A stretch of DNA of 64,000 nucleotides from Burkholderia sp. S171 (GCF_009766085.1 NZ_LMUF01000064.1:94108-158107), one strand, 5' to 3'. Positions 17,316 through 26,383 are shown, counted from the first letter of the stretch. Numbers and translations are program-made. The notes: a model not told the origin generated them from the letters alone.

Positions 17316-18107
17316 TTAGTTGTGTTGTCCGGTCATGCCTGCACGTGCGGCTGCTGCTTGCCGCTTGAGTTGCTTGCGTGTGGTAGCCGTGCTTGCGCCG
17401 CCGTAACGCGGATTTGAATGCCGGTTGGTCCAGCGGTCGATGTGATTGATCGCGTGCGTGAGCGGCACGGTAATCAGCAAGTAGACGAGCCCGGCGGCGA
17501 CCAGCGGCGAAAGGTTTGCTACGTTCACCGATGTATTCTGCCCAATGGTGAACAGGTCACGTTGCGAAGTCAGCAAGCCGAGAAAATACACGAGGCTTGA
17601 ATCCTTCACGATCGAAATGAACTGGTTCGCCAGCGCGGGCAGAATGCGCCTGATGCCTTGCGGAACGATCACGTGACGCATGGCAGTCCAGTACGTCATG
17701 CCGAGCGCCTGACACGCGGAGAGCTGCCCCTTGCCGACGCTTTGGATGCCCGATCTAAAAATCTCCGCTATATACGCCGATGAAATCAACCCAAGCGCCA
17801 CGATGGCAAGCGGATACGGATTCGGACCGAACACCGCCAGCCCGACCGGCGCGAGTCCTTGCCCCACGAGCAGGATCACGAGCGCCGCCGGCAGACCACG
17901 AAAGACCTCCACGAACACGCGCGCCGGCACTTCGAGCCAGCGCATATGCGACACCGCCATCAACGCCAGCACCATACCGGCGATGATCCCGAGCAGGGTC
18001 GAAAACAACGACAGCACGAGCGTGTTGACCAGCCCGGTTTCGAGCAGCGAAGGCAGCGATCCCGTGAGCAACTGCCAGTCGAGGAAGTTCTGCAGGAATG
18101 CGTTCAT
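17316..18107 (-). CDS. Polar amino acid ABC transporter permease (HisM/GlnP type)
   Basis: A 263-residue inner-membrane permease with about five hydrophobic helices. The EAA loop that docks the ATPase is clear near residues 120-150 (EIFRSGIQSVGKGQLSACQALG). The C-terminus is basic. It starts 29 bases after the substrate-binding protein gene and belongs to the same operon. Neither a partner permease nor an ATPase is encoded in this window, so it must either act as a homodimer with a distant ATPase or depend on another operon. Confidence 0.9.
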   Translation of the reverse strand: MNAFLQNFLDWQLLTGSLPSLLETGLVNTLVLSLFSTLLGIIAGMVLALMAVSHMRWLEVPARVFVEVFRGLPAALVILLVGQGLAPVGLAVFGPNPYPLAIVALGLISSAYIAEIFRSGIQSVGKGQLSACQALGMTYWTAMRHVIVPQGIRRILPALANQFISIVKDSSLVYFLGLLTSQRDLFTIGQNTSVNVANLSPLVAAGLVYLLITVPLTHAINHIDRWTNRHSNPRYGGASTATTRKQLKRQAAAARAGMTGQHN

Positions 18108-18136
18108 GGCGCTCTCCGGATCATGTCGGCGAAAGA

Positions 18137-18955
18137 TCAGCTACCGGTTTTCATCTCATACGGCGGCAGGCTGGCAGGCTTAGGATAACCGGGATGGAAC
18201 TGCGTGTAGAGCTTCATCCAGGTGCCATCTGCCACAAGCTCGTTAAGCGTCTTGTTGACCGCGGCTTCGAGCTTGGCGTTGCCTTTGCGGATCGGAAAGC
18301 CGGCCGGCAGGTTGATTGCGGAAATATCCAGCCGGTCGGCAAGATTCAACTGCGGGTACTTGCTTTGCAGGCCGTCGACTAAAGATTTATCGATGAAAAG
18401 ACCGTCGATATATTTTGAGCGCAGGGAGAGAAAGCCTGCGTTCACGTTAGGGAACCGCACGATCAGCGCGCCTGGCAAATAGCTGGCCGAATACGTATCT
18501 TCAATCGTCCCTTGCACCACGCCAATCCGCTTGTCCTTGACCGACGCCTTGTCGCTCGTGATCACGCTATCGGGAAGGGTGGTCACGCTAAGCAGTCCAG
18601 TGAGATAACCCTCGGAGAAATCGACCATCTTGAGACGGTCGGTCGTGATCGAAATCGATCCAGCCGCAAGATCGATCTGCTGGTTGGACACACTCGGCAG
18701 CAAGCCACTGAAGTCTTGCGCGCGGAAGTCGACGCTCAATCCCAGCTTCGCGCCAACCGCGCGCAGCAACTCCACGTCGAAGCCGGTCATCTTGCCGTTA
18801 TCGATGTAGGAATAGGGCTTGTTGTTAGCGTCTACACCAGCCATCAGCTTGCCCGGCGCAAGCGTGCCGAGGTCGTCGGCATGGGCGCTGGTGGCGGCCA
18901 TCAACGAGAAGGAAGCGACGATGGAAACCAGGCTGAGAAAGTGTCGAAACCGCAT
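18137..18955 (-). CDS. Periplasmic amino acid-binding protein of the ABC transporter
   Basis: A 272-residue solute-binding protein (SBP family 3). A signal peptide of about 26 residues (cleavage near AHADD) precedes the fold. Ligand-contact hallmarks are YSYIDNGKMTGFDVELLRAVG, the aspartate in the ligand loop SITTDRLKMVDFSEGYL, and GVVQGT. It feeds the permease encoded directly downstream and is the only binding protein in the window. The ligand is a polar amino acid or related amine; the exact one cannot be read from sequence. Confidence 0.9.
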   Translation of the reverse strand: MRFRHFLSLVSIVASFSLMAATSAHADDLGTLAPGKLMAGVDANNKPYSYIDNGKMTGFDVELLRAVGAKLGLSVDFRAQDFSGLLPSVSNQQIDLAAGSISITTDRLKMVDFSEGYLTGLLSVTTLPDSVITSDKASVKDKRIGVVQGTIEDTYSASYLPGALIVRFPNVNAGFLSLRSKYIDGLFIDKSLVDGLQSKYPQLNLADRLDISAINLPAGFPIRKGNAKLEAAVNKTLNELVADGTWMKLYTQFHPGYPKPASLPPYEMKTGS

Positions 18956-19036
18956 GATGTTGCTCCAGGGTAACCAGCGATGAATTGAAAATACAACGGG
19001 TCAATGCAGAATCACTAACGGGCTTGAAAGCAGGCG

Positions 19037-20359
19037 TCAGGACAGCGCGCCGCGCACGCGTGCGTTCCAGTAATCGTCCAGCTGATACAGCGCGGTGCCT
19101 ATCGGCACGCTCAGGCTGCGTGCCATGCCGCCCGGACTCAGCGGGAACGGACCTTCGCCGAATGCGCCGGGCGCCGCGTCGAGGCCTGATAGTGTTCTTG
19201 CAATGCGCTGCCCGAGGTATGTCATCAACGCGACGCCGTTGCCGTTGCAGCCGAGCGCGTAAAACACCCCGTCGCGCTCGCCGATATGCGCGAGCTTGTC
19301 GCCGGTCATCGCAACGTATCCCTTCCATGCATGCGTGATGCGCACATCGCGCAAAGCGGGCCAGAGCTGCACCATCTTCTTGTGCAGGATTCGCGCCGCC
19401 TCGCGTTCGCCGACTTCGCGAAACGATGGCCGCGAGCCGAACAACATGCGCGTTCCGTCGGGGGAAGGCCGTGTATAAAAAAGGTTTCGCTTGGAGTCGC
19501 TGATCATGCGGCGCCCCGGATTCAATGCATCCATGAGTCCTGGCGGCAGCGGTTCCGTCGCAATCTGGTAACTCGCCACCGGCAGCACGCGACGTGAGAA
19601 AAAGGGCAGCAGCTGCCCGGTATAACCGTTGGTCGCGACCAGCACTTGCTTTGCATCAATCTTGCCGCGCGCCGTATGGACAGCGAAGCGCGCGCCGGTC
19701 CGTTCAATTCGTTCGACTGCCGCATGGGAATGCAGGCTTGCGCCGCATCGGCGCGCGAATTCGCGCAGGGCTCGGTGATATTTTGCCGTATGCAGGCCGC
19801 CGTATTCATCCACGAGAATGCCACCGTAGTAGTAGTCCGACCCCACCACGGCGCGTTGCTCGGCACGCGTCACCACATGCACGGTCACGCCGGTTTTCTC
19901 GCGCAGTAATTCACCCTGCTGGCGCAACCGCTCGAAATGCCCCGGCGTAAACGCACCAAAAAAGCGGCCAGTTATCTGCAGATCGGCGTCGAGCGATTCA
20001 CGGGCTATCAGGTGCTTGAGATAGTCGAAACTCGCCGTGGACTCCGTCATCAAGCGGCCCAGCCGTTCCGCCGATACCCCGCGAATGGCGTCGGTCAGCG
20101 CCAATTTCTGCCCGCTCGACACCATGCCGCCGCTGCGCGTGCTGCCGCCCGCGCCGATTTCGGCGGCGTCCAGCACGGCGACTGAAGCACCTTGCCGCGC
20201 CGCCTCCGCCGCCGCCGATAACCCGCAATAGCCGCTTCCCACGATCACCAGATCCACGCTCGACGGCAGCGCGACGCGCGATGTTTCTGGGGGCGCCGCG
20301 TCCCACCAATACGGTGCGATGCGAAATTCGTCGTGGAAAAGCAGTGCATCGGCTCTCAT
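19037..20359 (-). CDS. FAD-dependent oxidoreductase, gamma-glutamylputrescine oxidase-like (PuuB/OrdL)
   Basis: A 440-residue DAO-family protein with the leading WW motif (YWWDAAP, residues 17-23) and the FAD motif LVIVGSGYCGLSAAAE. GGSTRSGGM follows, as in PuuB/OrdL, where the flavin is held near SxRxxG. The C-terminal YALGCNGNGVALMTYLG matches the family. It heads the minus-strand operon, and its divergent LysR neighbour probably controls it. Polyamine or amino-acid oxidation is likely; the precise substrate is not. Confidence 0.85.
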   Translation of the reverse strand: MRADALLFHDEFRIAPYWWDAAPPETSRVALPSSVDLVIVGSGYCGLSAAAEAARQGASVAVLDAAEIGAGGSTRSGGMVSSGQKLALTDAIRGVSAERLGRLMTESTASFDYLKHLIARESLDADLQITGRFFGAFTPGHFERLRQQGELLREKTGVTVHVVTRAEQRAVVGSDYYYGGILVDEYGGLHTAKYHRALREFARRCGASLHSHAAVERIERTGARFAVHTARGKIDAKQVLVATNGYTGQLLPFFSRRVLPVASYQIATEPLPPGLMDALNPGRRMISDSKRNLFYTRPSPDGTRMLFGSRPSFREVGEREAARILHKKMVQLWPALRDVRITHAWKGYVAMTGDKLAHIGERDGVFYALGCNGNGVALMTYLGQRIARTLSGLDAAPGAFGEGPFPLSPGGMARSLSVPIGTALYQLDDYWNARVRGALS

Positions 20360-20374
20360 GGTTCGCTGGGAGTG

Positions 20375-20390
20375 ACTAGTTGCAACCAGT
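20375..20390. promoter_or_regulatory. Near-palindrome in the oxidase/LysR divergent promoter
   Basis: The 16-bp sequence actagttgcaaccagt is palindromic in 7 of its 8 arm pairs. It lies 16 bases upstream of the oxidase start codon and about 110 bases from the LysR start codon. This is the expected place and form for a LysR operator; binding is inferred. Confidence 0.45.
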
Positions 20391-20498
20391 CTAGAAGCGC
20401 TTCCGTCATCCGGTCAAATACGGCCAAAAACGTCTGCTATTCATTTTTGATATGACAAGCTTGCATGTGGACCGGGCAAATCAAGGGAGAGGGCGAAC

Positions 20499-21416
20499 AT
20501 GAACCAGAAGCAAATCGAAGCGTTCAGGCTGGTGATGCTGAGGGGATCGATGACCGCAGCGGCCGAAGAACTCGGCACCTCGCAGCCTAGTGTCAGCCGC
20601 CTGATTGCCGAGCTGGAGGTGTCGACCGGGCTGGCGCTTTTTACGCGCAACGGTGGCCGGATCCAGGCCACCGACGCGGGCACTGCTTTCTATCGCGAGG
20701 TCGACCGCAGTTTTGTCGGGCTTGAAAAGCTGGGGCACTCAGCGCGGGAGATCCGCCAGTTCGGCAGTGGCCGGCTGCGTTTGGTGGCGCCGCCGGTGCT
20801 GGCATTATCGTTCGTACCCCTTGTGATCGAGCGCTTCCTCGCAGCGTATCCGCGCATTGCGGTGTCGCTGGAAATGCGCAGTGAGGGCACGATCCAGCGC
20901 TGGGCGTCGTCGGCCTATTGCGATGTCGGTTTTGCCACCACGACGCCTGATGCGTTCGGTGTGACCAGCGCAGAGTTGTATCGGCTGGCCGGGGTCTGCG
21001 CGCTGCCCGCCAAACATCCGCTCACTGCGCGCAAGCGAATTCATGCCCGTGACTTGAGGGATCAGAACCTCATCCTGCCGTCCTATGCCGACGACGTTCG
21101 CTCGTCGCTCGACCACGCGTTGCGGCAAGCCGGCGTGAACCAGGTGCCGGTGATCGAGACGCCTTACGGCGCGACCATTTGCGCGATGGTCGCGCGTGGC
21201 CTGGGCGTGGGCGTGGTAAATCCGCTGGCCACGTCCGATACCAATCCGGCGCGCATTGTGTTCAGGCCGTTCTCGCCAGACGTGATGTTTCGCGGCTTCA
21301 CGGTCTGTCCTCAGTTGCAGCATTCGAACCCGCTGGTGAAAGCTTTTCTCGATCTCAGCAAGGAAACCATGGCGATCGAAGCGGCTCGTTTGCAAAGTTT
21401 CGCCGCAACGGTCTGA
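20499..21416 (+). CDS. LysR family transcriptional regulator
   Basis: A 305-residue regulator with an N-terminal winged helix (residues 1-60; QIEAFRLVMLRG, then ELGTSQPSVSRLIAELE) and a C-terminal effector domain of about 210 residues. GGGAGAGGG precedes the ATG. It is divergent from the oxidase/ABC operon across 139 bases and presumably regulates that operon in response to a metabolite. Its stop codon lies 1 base from the end of the convergent glutathione transferase gene. Confidence 0.9.
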   Translation: MNQKQIEAFRLVMLRGSMTAAAEELGTSQPSVSRLIAELEVSTGLALFTRNGGRIQATDAGTAFYREVDRSFVGLEKLGHSAREIRQFGSGRLRLVAPPVLALSFVPLVIERFLAAYPRIAVSLEMRSEGTIQRWASSAYCDVGFATTTPDAFGVTSAELYRLAGVCALPAKHPLTARKRIHARDLRDQNLILPSYADDVRSSLDHALRQAGVNQVPVIETPYGATICAMVARGLGVGVVNPLATSDTNPARIVFRPFSPDVMFRGFTVCPQLQHSNPLVKAFLDLSKETMAIEAARLQSFAATV

Positions 21417-21417
21417 C

Positions 21418-22080
21418 CTATCCCGGTGCCCCATGCTGCCGCTGGGGATCGGCCTTCATGAATGCCGGATGCGGGTCACACGCGGCCATGATCCGGTCGA
21501 TAGTCGGTATGTCAGGAATCGCGATCTTGAACACGCGCGCCACCGCGACAATGCTCGCGAGGCAGATATCCGCGATGGTGGGTTCATCGCCATGACAGAA
21601 CTTGCCCGTTTCCGGCGCGCCCGCGAGACGTTCTTCAACTGCGGCAAGGCCCGTGCCGAACCAGCGGATTTGCCAGGCGCGCCACGCTGCATCATCGAAT
21701 CCGCCCGTTGTCTGAAGATACTTTTTCACGCGTGGCACGACGAGCGGATGGGTATCGGCTGCGCACATGGACGCAATGGAGCGCACGCGTGCGCGACCGT
21801 ATAAATCGCTCGGCAATAAAGGCGGCGAAGGCTGCAGTTCGTCGAGGAATTCGAGGATGGCCAGCGATTGCGTCAGCGGTTCATGCCCTTCTACAACCAA
21901 TGCGGGGATGGAGCCCAGCGGACTGATTTTCAGGAATTCGGCGCTGCGTTGCTCGCCTGCGTCGAGGTCGATGTTTTGTTCGTGCGCGCTCAGGCCCTTC
22001 AAATTGAGGGCGACGCGTACGCGAAACGCGGCGGACGAGCGCCAGAATGCGAAGAGTTCGAATTGCGCTTGCTCTGACAT
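21418..22080 (-). CDS. maiA: Glutathione S-transferase, zeta-class / maleylacetoacetate isomerase-like
   Basis: A 220-residue GST with a thioredoxin-like domain (1-85) and a helical C-terminal domain. The zeta hallmark segment reads RSSAAFRVRVALNLKGL, close to bacterial maleylacetoacetate isomerases. The glutathione-binding SLAILEFLDE motif is intact. MaiA isomerises maleylacetoacetate to fumarylacetoacetate in tyrosine/homogentisate breakdown, but no other gene of that pathway is nearby, so a general GST role is an alternative. Confidence is high for family, moderate for the symbol. Confidence 0.75.
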   Translation of the reverse strand: MSEQAQFELFAFWRSSAAFRVRVALNLKGLSAHEQNIDLDAGEQRSAEFLKISPLGSIPALVVEGHEPLTQSLAILEFLDELQPSPPLLPSDLYGRARVRSIASMCAADTHPLVVPRVKKYLQTTGGFDDAAWRAWQIRWFGTGLAAVEERLAGAPETGKFCHGDEPTIADICLASIVAVARVFKIAIPDIPTIDRIMAACDPHPAFMKADPQRQHGAPG

Positions 22081-22225
22081 GAGGATCTTCCTTCGTGGTG
22101 GACGGTAGCAGCGACGTTGGCTAAGCCGACGGCTCTCAACTATGCATCAAAGTGCTCTAGCCTGGGTCCACAGCGTGAAGGTCAAAAATGTCAGGAAGGT
22201 CAGAGAGGTCGCTAGCTCCACAAAC

Positions 22226-22263
22226 GCCGATGCCCGGCGAACCTGAGTTCGCCGGGCATCGGC
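22226..22263 (-). terminator. Strong hairpin after the small exported protein gene
   Basis: A perfect 17-bp stem (gccgatgcccggcgaac and its complement) with a 4-base loop. On the minus strand it lies 31 bases after the stop of the gene ending at 22294 and is followed by GTTTGT. It is the strongest intrinsic-terminator-like structure I found. Confidence 0.75.
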
Positions 22264-22293
22264 TTCCTGCTAAGTCTTAAGCTTCAGCGTTTA

Positions 22294-22566
22294 TCAGTTA
22301 CGCGGCGCAAGCGAACCTGCGTCGTTGGCTTGAACGCGATCACCGGATTGCGTAGTGGTATTCCGCACACCGCCATAAGCGTTTGCGCCATTGCTCACCG
22401 CATTTTCCGCTGCGACGGTTTGCGCGCTTTGGCCGCGCTGCGAAGCGGGTGCGCCAACTTGCGGGTTGTACGACGGTGCCGGACCATAACCGCTGCTAGC
22501 GAATGCGGGTGCTGCAAGGGCGGCGGAAACGGCGACTAACAACGATGCAATAAGGGTCTTGTTCAT
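22294..22566 (-). CDS. Small exported protein
   Basis: A 90-residue protein with a clear signal peptide (MNKTLIASLLVAVSAALAAPAFA, cleaved after residue 23). The mature part is short and Gly/Asn/Ser/Gln-rich, with the segment GAPASQRGQSAQTVAAE that recurs in small Burkholderia periplasmic proteins of unknown function. It has no cysteines and no membrane segment after cleavage. It is monocistronic, with a strong terminator downstream. No function can be assigned. Confidence 0.8.
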   Translation of the reverse strand: MNKTLIASLLVAVSAALAAPAFASSGYGPAPSYNPQVGAPASQRGQSAQTVAAENAVSNGANAYGGVRNTTTQSGDRVQANDAGSLAPRN

Positions 22567-22868
22567 GATGTGCTCCGATGCGTATCTATGACTTCATTTC
22601 ATGGGCTACACAGCGGTCCGGCTGGTTGCTGCGCTGCGTCGATGGAATGGAGTATATGCGCGCACTATCGAAATATTGTACCGATAGAGGGGAATAGTGA
22701 TTCCGCGCAAAACGAACAATCGGACGCAGCCGGCTTAGCTGAATTCGCTAAGAAAATCGGGCGTGATAACACCAATGAAAGAAGCTGAATCCAAGCTTGA
22801 ACGCAAAGAGAAAACGCTAAGCGGCTTAGGTGGCTTAAATGACTTAGGCCGCTTGAGAGCTTAAGGGC
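22567..22868. other. Gap between the small exported protein and the MATE gene
   Basis: No convincing gene. The left part is the promoter region of the small exported protein. The right part has a run of short CTTA/TTAGG words (22815-22872) that includes the possible MATE terminator hairpin listed separately. Confidence 0.5.
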
Positions 22869-22872
22869 CTAA
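22844..22872 (-). terminator. Hairpin overlapping the MATE stop codon
   Basis: ttaggcc (22844-22850) pairs with ggcctaa (22866-22872), with further partial pairing inside. It overlaps the stop codon of the MATE gene and could end its transcript. There is no long T-run, so support is weak. Confidence 0.35.
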
Positions 22873-24338
22873 CCACCTTGCACAGGCAGTTCCTTTAACT
22901 CTACGTCCGGCGCCATGGTATTTCCGGCGGCTGCGGCAGGGACATTGACGGATGATTGCTCAAGCTGATTGCTGCCTTTGCGCGCCAGCGCGGCGCAATC
23001 GCCCATGGGCAAACGCCTGACCACGACGTACGCCGCCAGCATGGCCATCGTGCCGAAAATCGCATTGCCGGCGGCCTGTCCGATCATCACGCCCACGGGA
23101 CCATGGCGCATCCCGGCTGCGACGAACGGTACCGTGCCGATGGTCGCGCGCCCCCAGTTGAACAGCGTCGACAACAACGGCCGATCAAGATTATTGAAGG
23201 TCGCGTTCGCCACGAACTGGCAGCCAACGAACGCATAACTCGCCACCAGCCACGAACAGAACGCCGTGATAATGACGGCGGTGTCGCCGCGTGCCGAGAA
23301 CGCGCGGATCAGGCCGCCCTGAGCCAGCGCCAGCACGACCCACGCAACCGCAACCGTCAGCAGAACGAACACCAGGCTGTTGCGTACCGTTTCGCGAATC
23401 CGGTCCGCACGGCCCGCGCCGAGATTCTGGGCGATGATCGGACCGACCGCGCCGGTGAGCGCATAGATCACGGCGAAGGCCACGGGCGTGATGCGGTCGA
23501 TAGTGGCTTGTCCCGCCACCGCTGCAGCGCCGAAACGCGCCATTGCATGCGTCACGTAGGCGCTGGCAACGGGCGTAGCAAGGTTGGTCAGTACGGCGGG
23601 CAGGGCGACCTTCATGACCGGCTGGCTGTTGGACCACAAGCGTGCAAAGCGGACACGGGCAATGAGATCGTTGACGCGGGTTGCACCATACAGGCCGACA
23701 AGTGCAAGCGCGACTCGCGCGATATCGTTCGATATGGCCGCACCGGTCAGCCCGAGATGAAAACCAAAGATCAGGATTGGATCGAGGATCGCGGTCACGA
23801 CCGCAGCGGTCAGCGTGACGGTCATGGCACGGCGGGCATCGCCGACAGAACGCATCAGCGCGGCCGTACACATGCCGATAGCGAGGAACACGTACGTGGG
23901 CGCAGTGATCAGCAGGAAGCCGTGAGTCAGCACGCGCGTTTCGCCGGCCGCGCCGAGCGCGTTGAGGATCGGGTCAAGGAAGAGCAGCGTCGCCGCGCTC
24001 AAGATGAGCGTGATCACGATCATCAGCACCAGACTCGCCGATGCCACCTGCCGCGCTTTGGTCCGCTGGCCGGCACCGAGAAGTCGCGCGACGGTTGCGC
24101 TGACGCCTATCGTCATGCCAATGGAAATGGCGGTGTGAAAAAAGTTGATGGTCCCGGCGAATCCAACGGCCGCGGCCACTGACGTGTCCCCGAGCAGCGA
24201 TACATAGAAGAGATTGGCCAGATCGACCGCGAACACGGCCATCAATCCAATCGCTCCGGTTCCTGCCATGACCACGACATGGCGCAAGGTCGAGCCGTGT
24301 ACGAAGCGAGCGGAGTCAACCTGGCGTTTTGTGGTCAT
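22869..24338 (-). CDS. MATE family efflux transporter
   Basis: A 489-residue inner-membrane protein with 12 predicted helices in two pseudo-symmetric halves. Typical MATE elements are GAIGLMAVFAVDLANLFYVSLLGD at the start of the first half and GAVGPIIAQNLGAGRADRIRE at the middle turn of the second. MATE exporters expel cationic drugs or metabolites using Na+ or H+ gradients. The start was set at the ATG at 24338 (MTTKRQ); the upstream in-frame 26 residues are not membrane-protein-like. No regulator gene is adjacent. Confidence 0.9.
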   Translation of the reverse strand: MTTKRQVDSARFVHGSTLRHVVVMAGTGAIGLMAVFAVDLANLFYVSLLGDTSVAAAVGFAGTINFFHTAISIGMTIGVSATVARLLGAGQRTKARQVASASLVLMIVITLILSAATLLFLDPILNALGAAGETRVLTHGFLLITAPTYVFLAIGMCTAALMRSVGDARRAMTVTLTAAVVTAILDPILIFGFHLGLTGAAISNDIARVALALVGLYGATRVNDLIARVRFARLWSNSQPVMKVALPAVLTNLATPVASAYVTHAMARFGAAAVAGQATIDRITPVAFAVIYALTGAVGPIIAQNLGAGRADRIRETVRNSLVFVLLTVAVAWVVLALAQGGLIRAFSARGDTAVIITAFCSWLVASYAFVGCQFVANATFNNLDRPLLSTLFNWGRATIGTVPFVAAGMRHGPVGVMIGQAAGNAIFGTMAMLAAYVVVRRLPMGDCAALARKGSNQLEQSSVNVPAAAAGNTMAPDVELKELPVQGG

Positions 24339-24677
24339 GGCGGTGCATGGGTTAAGAGTGGGCGAATCATCGCATGAATGAACTGTGTTTCCCTGGCTGC
24401 AAGATGATCGACCCACGTCACTCGCGAGTAGAAAACGAAACGATTGCAGCGTTAAACGCCTTTCGCGGTAACAGTATCCCGCGCGCGTTGCGGCTGCTCC
24501 ATGTCAGGGCATTTTCAAGATGATCGATCACCTACAATGTCTTTGCGACTGTGCGCCGGACTCGAGACATAACAATCGTTAACTGTTTCGGGAACGTGTC
24601 TTGCACGGCGCCTCCACGAAGCGGCGAACGCGCTGCTTCACAACGTCGTTGACTACGTCGACCAAGGGATAAACATC
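24339..24677. other. Divergent gap between MATE and DUF3597 genes
   Basis: No gene is apparent. The region must contain the promoters of both divergent genes. A Shine-Dalgarno (AAGGGA) precedes the DUF3597 start. I see no operator-like repeat. Confidence 0.5.
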
Positions 24678-25079
24678 ATGAGCATTTTCGGCACGATCCT
24701 GAGCAAGATTTTCCCTTCAAGCCATCCCGCGAATACAGCGCCCGCCGATCCGGCCGCGCCCCCTGCGGCAGACCCGACCGCGGCGCCTGATGCCACTGCA
24801 GCACCGGCTGCAGCCGCAGAACCGGTGGATGTTGAAGCAGTCCTGACCGACATGCAGGCGAATACGTCGGAGCAATTGAACTGGCGGACGTCGATTGTCG
24901 ATCTGATGAAATTGCTCGGCCTTGACAGCAGTCTCAGTGCTCGCAAGGAACTGGCCGGCGAGCTGCACTATACGGGCGACACCAACGATTCCGCATCGAT
25001 GAACATCTGGCTGCACAAAGCCGTGATGGAACAGCTTGCGGCTAACGGCGGGAAGGTGCCGGACAGCTTGAAGGGCTAA
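24678..25079 (+). CDS. DUF3597 domain-containing protein
   Basis: A 133-residue cytosolic protein. The N-terminus (MSIFGTILSKIFP) is an amphipathic helix, followed by a Pro/Ala-rich linker (about residues 15-50). The conserved DUF3597 domain has the segments NWRTSIVDLMKLLGLDSSL and LHYTGDTNDSASMNIWLHK. Homologues are small stand-alone proteins of unknown function, widespread in proteobacteria. Hairpins follow the stop codon. Confidence 0.88.
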   Translation: MSIFGTILSKIFPSSHPANTAPADPAAPPAADPTAAPDATAAPAAAAEPVDVEAVLTDMQANTSEQLNWRTSIVDLMKLLGLDSSLSARKELAGELHYTGDTNDSASMNIWLHKAVMEQLAANGGKVPDSLKG

Positions 25080-25083
25080 ACTT

Positions 25084-25106
25084 GCCGTCGCCCTTGTGGC
25101 GACGGC
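25084..25106 (+). terminator. Hairpin after the DUF3597 gene
   Basis: A perfect 9-bp stem (gccgtcgcc / ggcgacggc) with a 5-base loop, 5 bases after the stop codon. A second long-range inverted repeat (25105-25114 with 25148-25157) and a third hairpin (25216-25244) follow before the convergent AttH-like gene. No T-run is present. Confidence 0.5.
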
Positions 25107-25243
25107 TGGCACGCTTAGGCGCTTGTCTGGATACGGCAAGACGTCAGGCGTGCCAGCATCAACTTGCAGATTGTTAAGTCTGCGCAGCGTCATGCGCTTG
25201 TCATATTGTCTTTAGACCACGCTGCGCGATGCAATAAGCGTGG

Positions 25244-26383
25244 TTATCTCTCCAGCTTCAGCGCCTTCCCATATCCCGTCAGTTCCAGATAACCGTGACC
25301 TAAGGCTTTACCGTCACGACTCAGCAATACCGCTCCTTCCCAATACACCGCGCCCGTCGACTGGCTGGAGTCGAGTTCCTGATCGTCCATCAATGGATCG
25401 AGCTGCCACGTGAGCGCACCAGTCCTGACCGTCTCCGATACCGGATAGGACGTGCCGGTCCGTGGCGAGCGCCATGTCCTACGCGGCGTGAAGTCGACTT
25501 GGTCCCCATCGAATGCAGTCACGTGCCCGTTCGCTTCGCGAAGCGCCGCGTGGGACCAGACGGTCCCGCCGTTTTGTCCGCGCACCTTGAATGCCATCAA
25601 TGCCGATCCGTCCGACAAATTGGCGCCTAGCCAGTCCCATCCTGTGGCATCGCTGCTAAGCACTGTGCTTGACCATTCGTGATCCAGCCACGCCGAGCCG
25701 GACACTGCTGTGCTCAGGCCGGCCTTGCCGGTCGCGTTCGCGTTTGAAGCACGTGTGACCTTGCCGCTCACGCGCAGTTGCGGTTCGCTGTAGTAGTAGC
25801 TCGCTTGCGCGGCCAGCGGACCTTTTCTCGAGTAGCCCTTGTCGCCCTGCAGCAGCGGTGCCTGAGTCGGCGTAAGCGTCAGGTCCAGCGTGAAATCGGC
25901 GGCATTCACGGTGACGGTGTAGTCACCATCGGCAGCACGCACTAGATGCCAGGCGTCGAGCTTGACGTCGGTGTAATCTGTTTTTGCATAGGCGAGACCA
26001 AAGCCCTGACGCGCAATCTTCTGATCGTGCACGAGTCGTCCCAGTGAGGGATCGCTAAGCGCCGCATGAGCGATGATCAACTGCGACGGCGCGAATGCAC
26101 CCGGGTCCGCGGGATCGTGTCCGGTCGCCGAGCGAAAGAACGTGATCTGGAAACCGAGCGGCTTGCCATCCGGTTGATTGAGCCAACCCGTTGCATACCA
26201 CCACTCGGTGCGAAAGGCCGGATGCGCGCCGGTGTCTTGCGGGAAAACAATCGGATGATCCGGTGTGACATTGGCGAACTCAGCGGCCATGGACGATGTG
26301 CTGGCCATGCAGCAAGCGCACGCCATCAAGGCATTCAAGGCCCATCGCCATGCCTGATTTAATGATCGGTTAGGACCACGCAT
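25244..26383 (-). CDS. AttH/CrtC-like lipocalin-fold exported protein
   Basis: A 379-residue protein with a signal peptide (about 34 residues, cleavage near MAAEF). It has the twin-lipocalin fold of AttH and carotenoid 1,2-hydratase (CrtC), shown by RTEWWYATGWL near the start and DHEWSS plus GWDWLGANLSDGSALMAF in the second half. There are no carotenoid genes here, so it is more likely the AttH-type partner of the adjacent ABC transporter. Its ATG overlaps the permease stop codon by one base (TAATG), so translation is coupled. Function is unproven. Confidence 0.85.
   Translation of the reverse strand: MRGPNRSLNQAWRWALNALMACACCMASTSSMAAEFANVTPDHPIVFPQDTGAHPAFRTEWWYATGWLNQPDGKPLGFQITFFRSATGHDPADPGAFAPSQLIIAHAALSDPSLGRLVHDQKIARQGFGLAYAKTDYTDVKLDAWHLVRAADGDYTVTVNAADFTLDLTLTPTQAPLLQGDKGYSRKGPLAAQASYYYSEPQLRVSGKVTRASNANATGKAGLSTAVSGSAWLDHEWSSTVLSSDATGWDWLGANLSDGSALMAFKVRGQNGGTVWSHAALREANGHVTAFDGDQVDFTPRRTWRSPRTGTSYPVSETVRTGALTWQLDPLMDDQELDSSQSTGAVYWEGAVLLSRDGKALGHGYLELTGYGKALKLER

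Noticed and set aside
21418-22080. Loss of the zeta-GST cysteine (SSAA instead of SSCS)
   Set aside because: As I recall, many bacterial maleylacetoacetate isomerases also have SSAA or SSAS at this site, so it is not an anomaly.
22956-24182. Open frame of 408 codons on the plus strand
   Set aside because: It is the antisense of the MATE transporter; the composition (Arg/His/Gly-rich) is typical of a shadow frame in GC-rich DNA.
25244-26383. Carotenoid hydratase activity
   Set aside because: The fold matches CrtC, but no carotenoid synthesis genes occur here and the operon context points to an AttH-type transporter partner.
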